Source: CBFGRU01 sp965651255
Lineage (GTDB): Bacteria > Planctomycetota > Phycisphaerae > Phycisphaerales > SM1A02
Direction of reading: 5' to 3'
Length of the DNA stretch: 44,770 nt
Assembly: GCA_965651255.1 (NCBI GenBank)
Contig: CBFGRU010000001.1
Location: forward strand, 1-44,770
Part shown: in pieces, positions 7,867 to 16,578 of the stretch
How the letters are laid out: each line of letters opens with the position of its first letter
How positions within the stretch are numbered: position 1 is the first letter of the stretch
Made by a program: the position numbers and the translations under genes
Notes under the pieces: generated by a model
What the model was told of the DNA's origin: nothing
Database searches by the model: none
Seen by the model: only the letters and a program-made list of their open reading frames with translations

Positions 7867-8682
7867 TCAGCGGCGCCGGCGATTGCGCGCCAATCCCGCC
7901 AGACCGAGAATGGCCAGCGCTCCCGGGGCCGGAACAAATGCCGCGGCTGAAAACGTGCCCGAGCCAGTGAACGGTGACGGGAGTGTTCCGATCTGCGAGC
8001 CGGATGCGATGTCGAATACATAGAAATTCGGCTGCGAGCCGAAGGGACCGTCCGTCACGTAGTAGGCCGTTCCGTTGTAGACAGCGAGTCCGTCGATGTC
8101 GGTCTCACCACCCGGGTATGGCGCCCGGAACGTCGTGGTCTGGTTGAACGTGTCGATCTCATACAACCCAGCGCCGCCGGCATCGGACAGTCCGTAGAGC
8201 GTACCGTTCGTGGCATCGACATCAACACCGCCGAAGTCAAACGTCGATGGATACTGATAGATCAGGTTCGCGGTCAGTGAGTTGACATCAATCTCGTACA
8301 CCGCTTCGGTGGCGATGTTGCGCGTGCCCAGCAACTTGCCATCGCGGTAACCGAGGCCGACAAAGTTCACGCTGCCGCCGTTGAAGGTCATCGATCCCAG
8401 ATTCACCGGATTCAAACCACCCATGCTGAACGTCGATGCAAACAGCGTCCCGCCGTTGTTCCAGTAAAGCGTGTTCGTGTGATGGTCGTACGCCATTCCC
8501 CACGGCTTCGCTTCCGACGTGCTTGAAGAATACAACGCGGTTGATGCGCCTGTCTGCACATCGACGTAGTAGATGGTTGCGGTTCCGCTTTGATCATTAC
8601 CAACGATCAACTGTGCGCTGGCGGTCGATGTCACCGCCCCTGCAACCGCGACTCCCAAGGCGACCTTCGTCAGACTTCTCAT
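7867..8682 (-). CDS. Secreted beta-propeller-like protein with PEP-CTERM-like sorting tail
   Basis: A 271-aa exported protein. It starts with a signal peptide (MRSLTKVALGVAVAGAVTSTASAQ) cut after an Ala-x-Ala-type site. The body consists of repeated strand units rich in Gly, Tyr and Asp (YDHHTNTLYWNN, DVDATNGTLYGLS), suggestive of a propeller of NHL or similar type. The tail VPAPGALAILGLAGL followed by RNRRRR is the planctomycete variant of a PEP-CTERM sorting signal: a Pro-rich motif, a hydrophobic helix and an Arg cluster. It is presumably removed or anchored by an exosortase-like system not in view. The ATG at 8682 is chosen for the GAGGAGG just upstream. It is a monocistronic gene with its own promoter and terminator. 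Its role is unknown. Confidence 0.85.
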   Translation of the reverse strand: MRSLTKVALGVAVAGAVTSTASAQLIVGNDQSGTATIYYVDVQTGASTALYSSSTSEAKPWGMAYDHHTNTLYWNNGGTLFASTFSMGGLNPVNLGSMTFNGGSVNFVGLGYRDGKLLGTRNIATEAVYEIDVNSLTANLIYQYPSTFDFGGVDVDATNGTLYGLSDAGGAGLYEIDTFNQTTTFRAPYPGGETDIDGLAVYNGTAYYVTDGPFGSQPNFYVFDIASGSQIGTLPSPFTGSGTFSAAAFVPAPGALAILGLAGLARNRRRR

Positions 8683-8805
8683 GGCAAAACCCTCCTCAAC
8701 TGCTCTGCAAATGATCGTGACCGCCACACGATGCGGATGGTCACGCCCGTCGACGCGGATCGAATCTCTCAGAGAAAGTCTCCGTACCGACTGCTTGCAC
8801 GTTTA

Positions 8806-8835
8806 ATCGTAAGCGCGGAGGATATTGCTCCGCAA
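8806..8835 (-). promoter_or_regulatory. Putative promoter of the sorting-tail protein gene
   Basis: On the minus strand TTGCGG (8835-8830), an 18-bp spacer and TACGAT (8811-8806). It lies about 125 bp before the ATG at 8682, implying a long 5' leader. A sequence match only. Confidence 0.35.
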
Positions 8836-8928
8836 GCAGAAAACGCGAGGAGTTGTTTACATTCTGTTGGGTGAATGTGGCCATCCATCGGTGCGTTCAG
8901 GTCAACGCTCTTCGGTGACCGCAGACCT

Positions 8929-10173
8929 TCAAGAGGTACCCGCCGGTCCAGCGGCGAGACCAAACGCATCATGCACCAGTTGGAGCGCTTGAATGCCGTA
9001 TTCCTTTGGAATGATGCAGGAGACCTTGATTTCGGAGGTGGTCACATTGGCGATATGGATGTTCGCATCACCCAGGGCGCGGAACATCGCTGCCGCTACA
9101 CCGGTATGCGTGCGCATGCCAAGGCCAACCGCGGAAACCTTGGCCAATCCAATCTCGAAGGCCACCTCCCCCACTCCGATTTCCTCAACGGCACGCAGGG
9201 CGATCGACTTTACATCAGCCAGGTCGGCATGATCGACGGTAAATGAAATCGTGCAGGTATCACCAAATTCGGTCTGCATGATGTCATCAACCAGAACATT
9301 CGCCTCGGCAATCCGATTGAAGATGCGCGCTTGCGTGCCGGGTCGGTTGGGTACACGGCGGATACTGACGCGACCGAGATCCGGCGTCAGAGCACACCCG
9401 ACTACACTTCGGGCTTCCATATCTGGCGACTCTTTCACGATCATCGTTCCGATATCCGGCCTTTGGCTGTGACGAACATGGATCGGGACATGATACTTGC
9501 TTCCGAACATCACGGCGCGATTGTGCATGACCCCCGCGCCAAGGGATGCCAGTTCGAGCATCTCCTCGTAGCTGATGCGATCCAGCTTGTGCGCGTTCTT
9601 CACTTTGCGCGGGTCCGCCGTGTAGATGCCATCAACATCCGTGTAAATCTCGCATGCATCGTCGGCCTGCCGTCCGACGCCGAGCGCGGCGGCCAGCGCG
9701 ACTGCGGTCGTGTCCGACCCTCCGCGCCCGAGCGTGGTGATCTCTCCCTGGTCGGTAACTCCCTGAAAGCCCGCCGCCACGATGACTTTGCCCTGATCGA
9801 GATGTTTCCGGAGTCGATCGACTTCCACCGTGCGAATTCGCGCTTTGGCATGGACATCATCGGTCAGGATGCCTGCCTGCCCGCCGGTGACACTGACCGC
9901 ATCGACTCCCGCATCCTGCAGGGCCATCGCCATCAGCGCAGTGGATACTTGTTCACCGGTTGCCATGAGCATGTCCAGTTCGCGCTTTGATGGCTGTTCG
10001 GACACCGAGTGCGCCAGCTCGATCAGATGATCGGTCGTATGCCCCATTGCGCTGACGACGACCACGACGGAGTGCCCGTTGGCGCGTGTTGATGCGGTGC
10101 GCTCTGCACACGCGCGGATGCGGTCAGGGTCGGCAACGCTGGTTCCGCCGTATTTCTGAACGATCACAGCCAT
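8929..10173 (-). CDS. lysC: Aspartate kinase
   Basis: Phosphorylates aspartate, the first step to lysine, threonine, methionine and diaminopimelate. The kinase domain has KYGGTS near the N-terminus, FQGVTDQGEITTLGRGGSDTTA, and YTDVDGIYTADPR. Two C-terminal ACT domains (about residues 265-405) should bind the end-product inhibitor; VSIRRVPNRPGTQARIF and VSAVGLGMRTHTGVAAAMF are the typical stretches. The 414-aa length matches single-function aspartate kinases. The ATG at 10173 is preceded by CAGGA. Feedback by lysine and/or threonine is inferred from the family, and I see no upstream leader peptide or lysine riboswitch. Confidence 0.96.
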   Translation of the reverse strand: MAVIVQKYGGTSVADPDRIRACAERTASTRANGHSVVVVVSAMGHTTDHLIELAHSVSEQPSKRELDMLMATGEQVSTALMAMALQDAGVDAVSVTGGQAGILTDDVHAKARIRTVEVDRLRKHLDQGKVIVAAGFQGVTDQGEITTLGRGGSDTTAVALAAALGVGRQADDACEIYTDVDGIYTADPRKVKNAHKLDRISYEEMLELASLGAGVMHNRAVMFGSKYHVPIHVRHSQRPDIGTMIVKESPDMEARSVVGCALTPDLGRVSIRRVPNRPGTQARIFNRIAEANVLVDDIMQTEFGDTCTISFTVDHADLADVKSIALRAVEEIGVGEVAFEIGLAKVSAVGLGMRTHTGVAAAMFRALGDANIHIANVTTSEIKVSCIIPKEYGIQALQLVHDAFGLAAGPAGTS

Positions 10174-10295
10174 GGCAATCCTGCGAATCGGGAGCGTGAA
10201 TGATTCAATGCTATCAGGATCATCATCGGCGCAAAGAACACACCATGTTCACGTTTCCCCAGCCATCTCGCATGACTGTTGAACTGACCCCGGCA

Positions 10296-12167
10296 TCACG
10301 ACGCTGCCAACTCACGTGATCGCTCCGCACGCTGCAGCCGTTTTCGGTCGCTCTCCTTCAGCAAGGACTTGCGAATGCGGATTGCCTTCGGGGTGACCTC
10401 GACCAACTCATCCTGTTCGATGTACTCCAGGGCGACTTCCAGCGGCATATCGCGCGCCGCTTTCAGCGTGACGGTTGCTTCCTTGTTTGCCTCGCGCATG
10501 TTGCTGAACGCCTTGGCCTTGACGATGTTGACTCCGAGATCATTGTCGCGGTTGTACTCCCCGACGATCTGCCCTTCATAGACCTGGTCACCGGGCCGGA
10601 CAAAGAGCACACCCCGGTCTGCAAGGTTCTGGCAGGCGTAGGCGGTTACCGAACCAGAATCGATTGCAATCATCACACCGTTGATTCGTTTGCGCCGATA
10701 GGGCTTGATCGGCTCATAGCGGTCGAATGTGTGATGCATGATCACTTCCCCGCCACCGGCATTCAGCAGGCGGGTTCGAAACCCGATGAGGGCGCGAGCT
10801 GGAATCTCACTTGTGATCCGCACCCGACCACTGAACGTATCGACATGCTTGACTTCGCCGTTGCGCCCGCCGAGCAATTCCATGACGGGGCCCATCGCTT
10901 CGGTCGGAGCGTCAATCGTGAGCCGCTCAATCGGCTCGCAGCGCACCCCGTTGATCGTCTTCTCTACGACTTCAGGCCGGCCCACGCCGAGCTCAAATCC
11001 CTCGCGGCGCATATTCTCGATCAGGATTCCGAGATGCAGGAGGCCACGACCGGAAACGCGGAACTGATCGGTCGTTGCACCTGGCTCGACGCGCAATGCG
11101 ACATTCGTCTGCAGTTCACGCTGCAACCTTTCCGCGAGCTGGCGTGAAGTGACGAACTTCCCCTCTTTCCCCGCGAAGGGAGAGTCATTCGCTCGAAAGA
11201 CCATGTGGAGCGTTGGTTCATCGACCTTCAATCGCGGCATGGCGATCGGGTTCTCCGCGTCGGCAATCGTGTCGCCGATGTCGATCCCCTCGATGCCCTC
11301 AATGGCACACAGATCGCCTGCATCAACAGTCTCGGTGGGAACACGACCGAGGCCTTCAAATCGCAACACGCGCAGAGCACGTGCATACTCGATTCGCCCA
11401 CCCTCTTTGCACACTGCGACACTCTGTCCTGAGTTCAAGCGACCGGAACTGATTCGGCCGATCGCGATGCGGCCGACATAGTCGGAGTACGCCAACGTCG
11501 TTACCAGCATCTGAAGTGGTGCGTTCACATCATCCGTCGGAGCGGGGACCTGATCGACGATCGCTTCGAACAACGCTTCAACATCGTTCGTCGGTTGATC
11601 CGGATCACGACTGGCCCATCCCTGACGACCCGCCGCGAAGATGGTTGTGAAATCCAGCGCTGCATCATCAGCGTGCAGGTCAACGAGCAGGTCGAAGACT
11701 TCATCCACCACAGCGTGCGGCCGGGCATCAGGTCGATCACACTTGTTCACCACCAGAATGATGCGCAGCCCCAGTTCGAGCGCCTTGGAGAGCACGAATC
11801 GGGTCTGCGGCATCGGCCCCTCGAACGCATCCACCAGTAGCAGCGCACCATCGGCCATGCGCAGCACTCGTTCAACTTCCCCCCCGAAATCGGCGTGGCC
11901 AGGCGTGTCGATAATGTTGATTCTGTAGCGCTTCCCCGCATGCGGCCCGCGGCTGAACTCGTATGAGACAGCGCAATTCTTGGAAAGGATCGTGATGCCA
12001 CGTTCGCGTTCCAGCGGGTTGGAGTCGAGGACGCACTCGGCAGACTCGCTGTCGCGCGAGACGACATTGGTCTGCGTCAGCATGGCATCGACCAGGGTGG
12101 TCTTGCCATGGTCTACGTGCGCAATGATCGCGACGTTGCGGAGAAGAGATAGAGCACGATCTGACAT
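10296..12167 (-). CDS. typA: Ribosome-associated GTPase TypA/BipA
   Basis: A translational GTPase of 623 aa, the usual length. G motifs: AHVDHGKTT (residues 16-24), the switch region RERGITI, DTPGHADFGGEVERVL, and NKCDRP. The EF-G-like domain 2 and two C-terminal alpha/beta domains follow, and the TypA-specific end (RKRINGVMIAID, EYIEQDELVEVTP) is clear. It assists ribosome assembly and stress or cold growth. The ATG at 12167 (SDRALSLLRNVAIIAHVDHG) is chosen over upstream in-frame codons from family alignment. It lies 67 bp downstream of the sugar kinase gene on the same strand. Confidence 0.96.
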   Translation of the reverse strand: MSDRALSLLRNVAIIAHVDHGKTTLVDAMLTQTNVVSRDSESAECVLDSNPLERERGITILSKNCAVSYEFSRGPHAGKRYRINIIDTPGHADFGGEVERVLRMADGALLLVDAFEGPMPQTRFVLSKALELGLRIILVVNKCDRPDARPHAVVDEVFDLLVDLHADDAALDFTTIFAAGRQGWASRDPDQPTNDVEALFEAIVDQVPAPTDDVNAPLQMLVTTLAYSDYVGRIAIGRISSGRLNSGQSVAVCKEGGRIEYARALRVLRFEGLGRVPTETVDAGDLCAIEGIEGIDIGDTIADAENPIAMPRLKVDEPTLHMVFRANDSPFAGKEGKFVTSRQLAERLQRELQTNVALRVEPGATTDQFRVSGRGLLHLGILIENMRREGFELGVGRPEVVEKTINGVRCEPIERLTIDAPTEAMGPVMELLGGRNGEVKHVDTFSGRVRITSEIPARALIGFRTRLLNAGGGEVIMHHTFDRYEPIKPYRRKRINGVMIAIDSGSVTAYACQNLADRGVLFVRPGDQVYEGQIVGEYNRDNDLGVNIVKAKAFSNMREANKEATVTLKAARDMPLEVALEYIEQDELVEVTPKAIRIRKSLLKESDRKRLQRAERSRELAAS

Positions 12168-12234
12168 AAGCCGTGATGATAGGCGAGCGATGCGAAGCAA
12201 TCGCCGGCGTCTACTGAACTTCGCGAAGGGTCTG

Positions 12235-13752
12235 CTATGTCAGTTCCGAAAGGGCATGCATTGCGTCCTTCAACTGCCGATACATCCCCTCGTAAACCGG
12301 GCGGACCGACCGATATCGAGCACGGAGGTCTTCATCAACGGCAACCGTCTCCGAGATGCGGATACAGGAATCACATGCCTCCGGCACCGAACTCCAGAGG
12401 CCCACTCCAACGCCGGCAAGAATTGCGGCACCAAGGGCCGAACCTTCCGTTGAATCGGGTCGGGCAACCGGGCACTCAAAGGCAGCCGAGAGGATCGAAC
12501 TCCAGAGATCGGATTTGGCCCCACCTCCGATCAGTCGGACTTCTTCGGTTGATACCCCCATCGCTCGAACCAGATCAAGGATGGCGGCCATGGTAAACGC
12601 AACACCCTCGAGAACCGCGCGGGTCAGGTGCGGCCTCCGGTGTCGGGCCGAAAGACCGATGAAGGCCGCTCGAGCTCGTGGGTCGCTTACGGGGCATCGT
12701 TCACCGGAAAGATACGGCAGAAAGGTCAGGCCGTTTGCGCCACCGTCAATTGCGGCCGCTTCTTCATCAAGATCACGAAAACTCATCGTCGGGCAGAACG
12801 CTTCCCGGTACCACTCCATCGCCCCCGCGGCAGAGAGTGTGCACCCATAGGTACACCATTCTCCTTCGATCGCACTGCACATGGTTTGTAATGTCGCGGG
12901 CATTGAATCGGGAAGTGTCGTCCCGAGATGAGCAAAAACGACTCCGGACGTCCCCAGCGTAGCGCTCACGCGCCCGGGTCTGACGATGCCCGTTCCGATC
13001 GCTCCGGTCATTTGATCGCCTGATCCGGCCACGACAGGAATACCCGGTTCGAGACCGGTTGCCTTTCCCGCCCACTCGCTCACCACGCCGATGATCTCGT
13101 GCGAATTCACAACCCGTGGCAGAATGGTTTGATCCAGCTGCAACGCATTGAGAAGCCCCTGGTTCCATTGCCGACATTCCGGGTCAAAGAGCCCGAATCC
13201 TGATGCATCGCCGACGTCCGTGGCAAGGTCACCGGTCAGCCGAAAACGGACAAAGTCCTTGGGATTGATCACCACACCGAGTCGTTTGAATGACTCCGGC
13301 TCATGATCGCGCAGCCAGAGTATCTTCGGCGCAGTGAGCCCGGTGAGAGCCGTGTTTCCGGTAGCCCTCAGGAGACGTTCTTCGCCACCGGCCGCATCCA
13401 GAATTGCTTTGCATTGGATGGTCGTGCGCTGATCGTTCCAAAGGAGCGCTGGTCGAAGAGCACGCACTTGCGGCGAATCGGCCCCGGCGGGAAGAAACAC
13501 ACTGCCGTGCATCTGCCCGGAAAGTCCAATGCATTCAATCCTGCCGCGGTCGGAATCAACTCCACCCAACGCCGCGCGAATCGCGTGGACCGTTGCCTGC
13601 CACCACGTCTCTGGGTCCTGCTCCGACCACCCTTCACGTGGACGAAGCGTCTCATGCCGATGTTCAGCGCTGGCAACCACCGCACCGCGATCGTCCATGA
13701 CAACACACTTGGTGCTGGACGTGCCGACATCAATTCCGAGTAATCGGGGCAT
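12235..13752 (-). CDS. xylB: Xylulokinase (FGGY family carbohydrate kinase)
   Basis: Phosphorylates D-xylulose with ATP. The 505-aa protein has the N-terminal ATPase phosphate-1 motif GIDVGTSSTK, the xylulokinase-like substrate region LSGQMHGSVFL followed by ALLWNDQRT, the catalytic Asp in VAGSGDQMTGAIG, and the C-terminal adenosine motif RLIGGGAKSDLW. The MHG and WNDQRT pairing is characteristic of xylulokinases within FGGY kinases, so I use the name, although substrate choice in this family is not certain from sequence. No xylose isomerase or regulator is adjacent. Start at ATG 13752, where the conserved PRLLGIDVG begins. Confidence 0.88.
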   Translation of the reverse strand: MPRLLGIDVGTSSTKCVVMDDRGAVVASAEHRHETLRPREGWSEQDPETWWQATVHAIRAALGGVDSDRGRIECIGLSGQMHGSVFLPAGADSPQVRALRPALLWNDQRTTIQCKAILDAAGGEERLLRATGNTALTGLTAPKILWLRDHEPESFKRLGVVINPKDFVRFRLTGDLATDVGDASGFGLFDPECRQWNQGLLNALQLDQTILPRVVNSHEIIGVVSEWAGKATGLEPGIPVVAGSGDQMTGAIGTGIVRPGRVSATLGTSGVVFAHLGTTLPDSMPATLQTMCSAIEGEWCTYGCTLSAAGAMEWYREAFCPTMSFRDLDEEAAAIDGGANGLTFLPYLSGERCPVSDPRARAAFIGLSARHRRPHLTRAVLEGVAFTMAAILDLVRAMGVSTEEVRLIGGGAKSDLWSSILSAAFECPVARPDSTEGSALGAAILAGVGVGLWSSVPEACDSCIRISETVAVDEDLRARYRSVRPVYEGMYRQLKDAMHALSELT

Positions 13753-13790
13753 CGATCCAGTGTACCGGATCCGGGTTCCCCTCAATCACT

Positions 13791-15380
13791 TCAACGCTGA
13801 CGCGGAAATGATTGTTTTCCACGGTGACGATCAGCGGCTGACGACCGACGCGGCGTGATGATCATCTCGCCCTGGAGCGTGTTGACAGTAGGCCGAGAAA
13901 CCCGCCACTCGACATTGTCAATCATGTCGGCGACATCGATCAATCGCTGCACACTGCCATCGATGCGCGAAACATCCTCGGGTAGGGCGAGCTGCCGGAA
14001 AATGGGGCGCAGACCGCGCAAATGGTCAGCCGCACGGCCGCCAGATGCCCGTCCCCAAGCGGCCAGCGGCGCAGCGGCATCGATATGTACATCGGAGGTA
14101 GATTCCGCTTCGAGCGCCGTCACGACATCGCGCAAATGATCGGGGTTCGATGAAATGACCCACCAGTGCTCACCGGGCTTGTTCATCACCGTCCAACTCA
14201 GCGAGAACTCGCTCGCAGGAGTCATGCCCGGCAAGAGGGCGCGCCCAACTGTCGGCAAGTCGATGTGGTAAACCTGGTCTTCCTGCAGAACGTTCGCGTC
14301 GCTTGGCGCGTGGTCACCGGATGCCTGGCGAAGTGATGTCGCCAGCTTCTGCATGGATGCGCGAAACGATTCGCCAGTGATTGAGTTCGGTGCCCGCATC
14401 TCAACGGCAACGGCGACAGCGGGCAAGGTGCTCATCTCACCTTCCTTCACCTGACCGGACTCAGTCTCGCCAAACACCCAGACAATGCGCTCGCCGATAG
14501 CGTTCCGAATCGAGTCACTCTGCAATTCATTTCCGAGCAGGACCATCTGCAGAAACGTTGCCGCGAATCCGTCGGTTTGATCGATTGGTGTGGCGATGGA
14601 GAGAACTGACTTCTCGGCAAAACGTTGGGCGATAGAGAGGTCGAGCGCCCGGCTCGGGACGCGAGAGGTCAAGGGCGACATGGTGAAGTTTGAGGCATGT
14701 CGAACCTGCACCACACCGTTCTCAAACGCAAATGAAGCTGCCGTCCATCCACCCATCGGCGGGTCATGTCGCACGAGCAGATTCACTGCACCAGGTGGAA
14801 TGTTCTGAATCTGGCCCAGCACCGGATCATCCGCGAGGGTGGGCACCGTCTCGCCACCGACCAGTCGAATCATCTCTGAAAGCAGCGTGCTGTTCGTCGA
14901 AGGTCCGGCGAGCATGTAGGCGCCACGATGAGCAAGCAGCAATTCCTGTTCAGGCAGGCGACGCATCGCCACGCCACGTCCGCCGCTGAGAATCTGAGCG
15001 CGCAGTTCAAGTGTAACTTTCTCGAACGTGATCGGGTCAATCTCGGAGATCACTGCCCATTCGCGCCGACCACCATTCGTGCGTGTCACAAGTGTCAATC
15101 GTCTTCCGGCGAGGTCGTCAAACAGCGCTCCGTCATCTCGCCGACTGAGCCGAGCAAGTGAACTCCAGACCTGCTCGATCTCTTCGCTGAGCACAGTGCG
15201 AATCAGAACATCCCCGATACCCTCTGCGCGAAGCGCCGCCGCGAGTGCCGCGCCACGTTCAAGCTGCACGCAGGAACTGACATCGCGCGGAATGAACCCC
15301 GCATGAGCGAAGTGCCGCTTTTCGATCGGAGCTCCACCGATCGATGCGATCAGCAGGATAAACAGGGTCAGAATTGACAT
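13791..15380 (-). CDS. Secreted protein of unknown function in the sigma-factor operon
   Basis: A 529-aa protein starting with a short hydrophobic signal (MSILTLFILLIASIGGAP), so it is probably periplasmic or surface-bound. The rest is mixed alpha/beta without a motif I recognise. It has an internal similarity of pattern to periplasmic proteins annotated with unknown domains, with a basic C-terminus rich in Arg and Ser. It is the third gene after the ECF sigma factor and the one-pass membrane protein, 9 bp behind the latter, so the three are one operon. Context suggests an envelope role linked to the sigma factor. Function unknown. Confidence 0.8.
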   Translation of the reverse strand: MSILTLFILLIASIGGAPIEKRHFAHAGFIPRDVSSCVQLERGAALAAALRAEGIGDVLIRTVLSEEIEQVWSSLARLSRRDDGALFDDLAGRRLTLVTRTNGGRREWAVISEIDPITFEKVTLELRAQILSGGRGVAMRRLPEQELLLAHRGAYMLAGPSTNSTLLSEMIRLVGGETVPTLADDPVLGQIQNIPPGAVNLLVRHDPPMGGWTAASFAFENGVVQVRHASNFTMSPLTSRVPSRALDLSIAQRFAEKSVLSIATPIDQTDGFAATFLQMVLLGNELQSDSIRNAIGERIVWVFGETESGQVKEGEMSTLPAVAVAVEMRAPNSITGESFRASMQKLATSLRQASGDHAPSDANVLQEDQVYHIDLPTVGRALLPGMTPASEFSLSWTVMNKPGEHWWVISSNPDHLRDVVTALEAESTSDVHIDAAAPLAAWGRASGGRAADHLRGLRPIFRQLALPEDVSRIDGSVQRLIDVADMIDNVEWRVSRPTVNTLQGEMIITPRRSSAADRHRGKQSFPRQR

Positions 15381-15389
15381 GTCATCAAA

Positions 15390-15839
15390 TCAGAGCAACC
15401 CGGACCAGGGAACCGGTGAACGATCATCTGGCACAGGTCGGACCGGATCCAAAATCGGCTCCTCGTTTGAAACCGGAGCATCAAAGACCGATTCCTGAGG
15501 AACCAAGAAGAGCCGCCGCGCATGATCAACCGTGCGAACCCATGCCTGACGTGTGGCTTCACGCTCACGAGCCACCGAATCCAGCACCTGGCTCAACGTT
15601 ACGGCATCGGGCCTACGCGCACGATCGCTGTTTGCATGCAACATCAAAGCCCCGCACGCCGTTGCCAGCATGCCCAAGGCGACCAACCCGCGCCCTGCGC
15701 GCCGGCGAAAGCGATGTCGCCGGGCCTGATTGGCATCCAACTTCGCATAGCCAAGACGCATCATGATCTGATCCGTCATATCCGGCGCTGCGTTTCGTTC
15801 GGAACCGAGATGGTTCGTCGATGAACGGCTCACTGCCAC
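15390..15839 (-). CDS. One-pass membrane protein, candidate anti-sigma factor
   Basis: A 149-aa protein beginning with GTG inside the 3' end of the sigma-factor gene (10-bp overlap, 15830-15839), so the two are translationally coupled. About 48 cytoplasmic residues rich in Arg and Asn precede one membrane helix (GLVALGMLATACGALML). An outer domain of about 80 aa with acidic and Pro-rich segments follows. The topology and position fit an anti-sigma factor or sensor. I see no HxxxCxxC zinc anti-sigma motif, and the role is inference from context only. Confidence 0.75.
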   Translation of the reverse strand: MAVSRSSTNHLGSERNAAPDMTDQIMMRLGYAKLDANQARRHRFRRRAGRGLVALGMLATACGALMLHANSDRARRPDAVTLSQVLDSVAREREATRQAWVRTVDHARRLFLVPQESVFDAPVSNEEPILDPVRPVPDDRSPVPWSGLL

Positions 15840-16414
15840 ACTTCCTCCAGCCGACGGAGTTGCTCTTCATCAGCCGTCATGGCCTGCTTCATGCGTTTCC
15901 GCGCGCGGTGCAGGTGACTCTTGATCGTGCCTTCGGGCATGTCGAGATGTTCAGCGATCGAACTGATGGGCCAGTTCTGGTTGTGAAAGAGAATCACAAT
16001 CTCACGCTGCTGCTCATTGAGCGTGAGCATGGCCTGATCGATGGCATCCCGCGCGTTGGTACGAATCTCGGTCTCCATCAAGGACCGTTCCGGCGCATCA
16101 CCGTTACCCTGCCAGGCATCGACCACTTCCGATTCGAACGCCGGCGCGTGCTTCTGTACCTGGTTCATGTACAGGCGCTTGGCAATCGTGAATACCCATG
16201 TTGAGAAACGAAATCGCGGGTCGAAGCGATCAAGATTCTTCAGGACCCTCACGAATGCTTCCTGAACGACATCTTCCGCAACTTCGGGGCGGCCGGTCAT
16301 GCGCAGCATGAAAGCGTAAAGCGATGCCTGGTGATGACGGATCAGGTCCTCGATCGCCGTCGCATCCCCCCGCTTCGCGCGACGAATCAGTTTGAGTTCT
16401 GCAGCTTTGGTCAT
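15830..16414 (-). CDS. ECF-type RNA polymerase sigma factor
   Basis: A 194-aa sigma-70 family member with only regions 2 and 4. Region 2 is LYAFMLRMTGRPEVAEDVVQEAFV, followed by FDPRFRFSTWVFTIAKRLYMN, which binds core polymerase and the -10 element. Region 4 is LNEQQREIVILFHNQNWPISSIAEHL followed by PEGTIKSHLHRARKR, a helix-turn-helix for the -35 element. It should direct a small regulon, probably including its own operon. The ATG at 16414 fits the family start; upstream in-frame codons look non-coding. The next two genes overlap or closely follow it and encode envelope proteins. Confidence 0.94.
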   Translation of the reverse strand: MTKAAELKLIRRAKRGDATAIEDLIRHHQASLYAFMLRMTGRPEVAEDVVQEAFVRVLKNLDRFDPRFRFSTWVFTIAKRLYMNQVQKHAPAFESEVVDAWQGNGDAPERSLMETEIRTNARDAIDQAMLTLNEQQREIVILFHNQNWPISSIAEHLDMPEGTIKSHLHRARKRMKQAMTADEEQLRRLEEVWQ

Positions 16415-16493
16415 AGAAGGATCTCGCCGTCTAAGGGTAACACCCATCCAGCAAGAGGTTGCGAAAATTCCACACCCATGGCCCACACACGAA

Positions 16494-16548
16494 CAAAGCC
16501 CGACTATTCATCGGACTTTGTCCGGGGCAGTTTCCGGTGGATGGAAAC
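16494..16548. repeat. Two adjacent inverted repeats upstream of the sigma-factor gene
   Basis: The first is ACAAAG-C-CCGA, a 7-nt loop, then TCGG-A-CTTTGT (16494-16521), with one internal mismatch. The second is GTTTCC, a 7-nt loop, then GGAAAC (16530-16548). They lie between the B12-fold gene stop and the sigma-factor start. Neither is followed by a strong T-run on the minus strand, so they may be a weak terminator or regulatory sites. Confidence 0.4.
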
Positions 16549-16578
16549 GAAAAGACTGTTCTAAGACTCAAACCAAGA

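Noticed and set aside
9331..9990. A 219-codon open frame opposite lysC
   Set aside because: Antisense shadow of a strongly conserved gene, without ribosome site or protein-like motifs.
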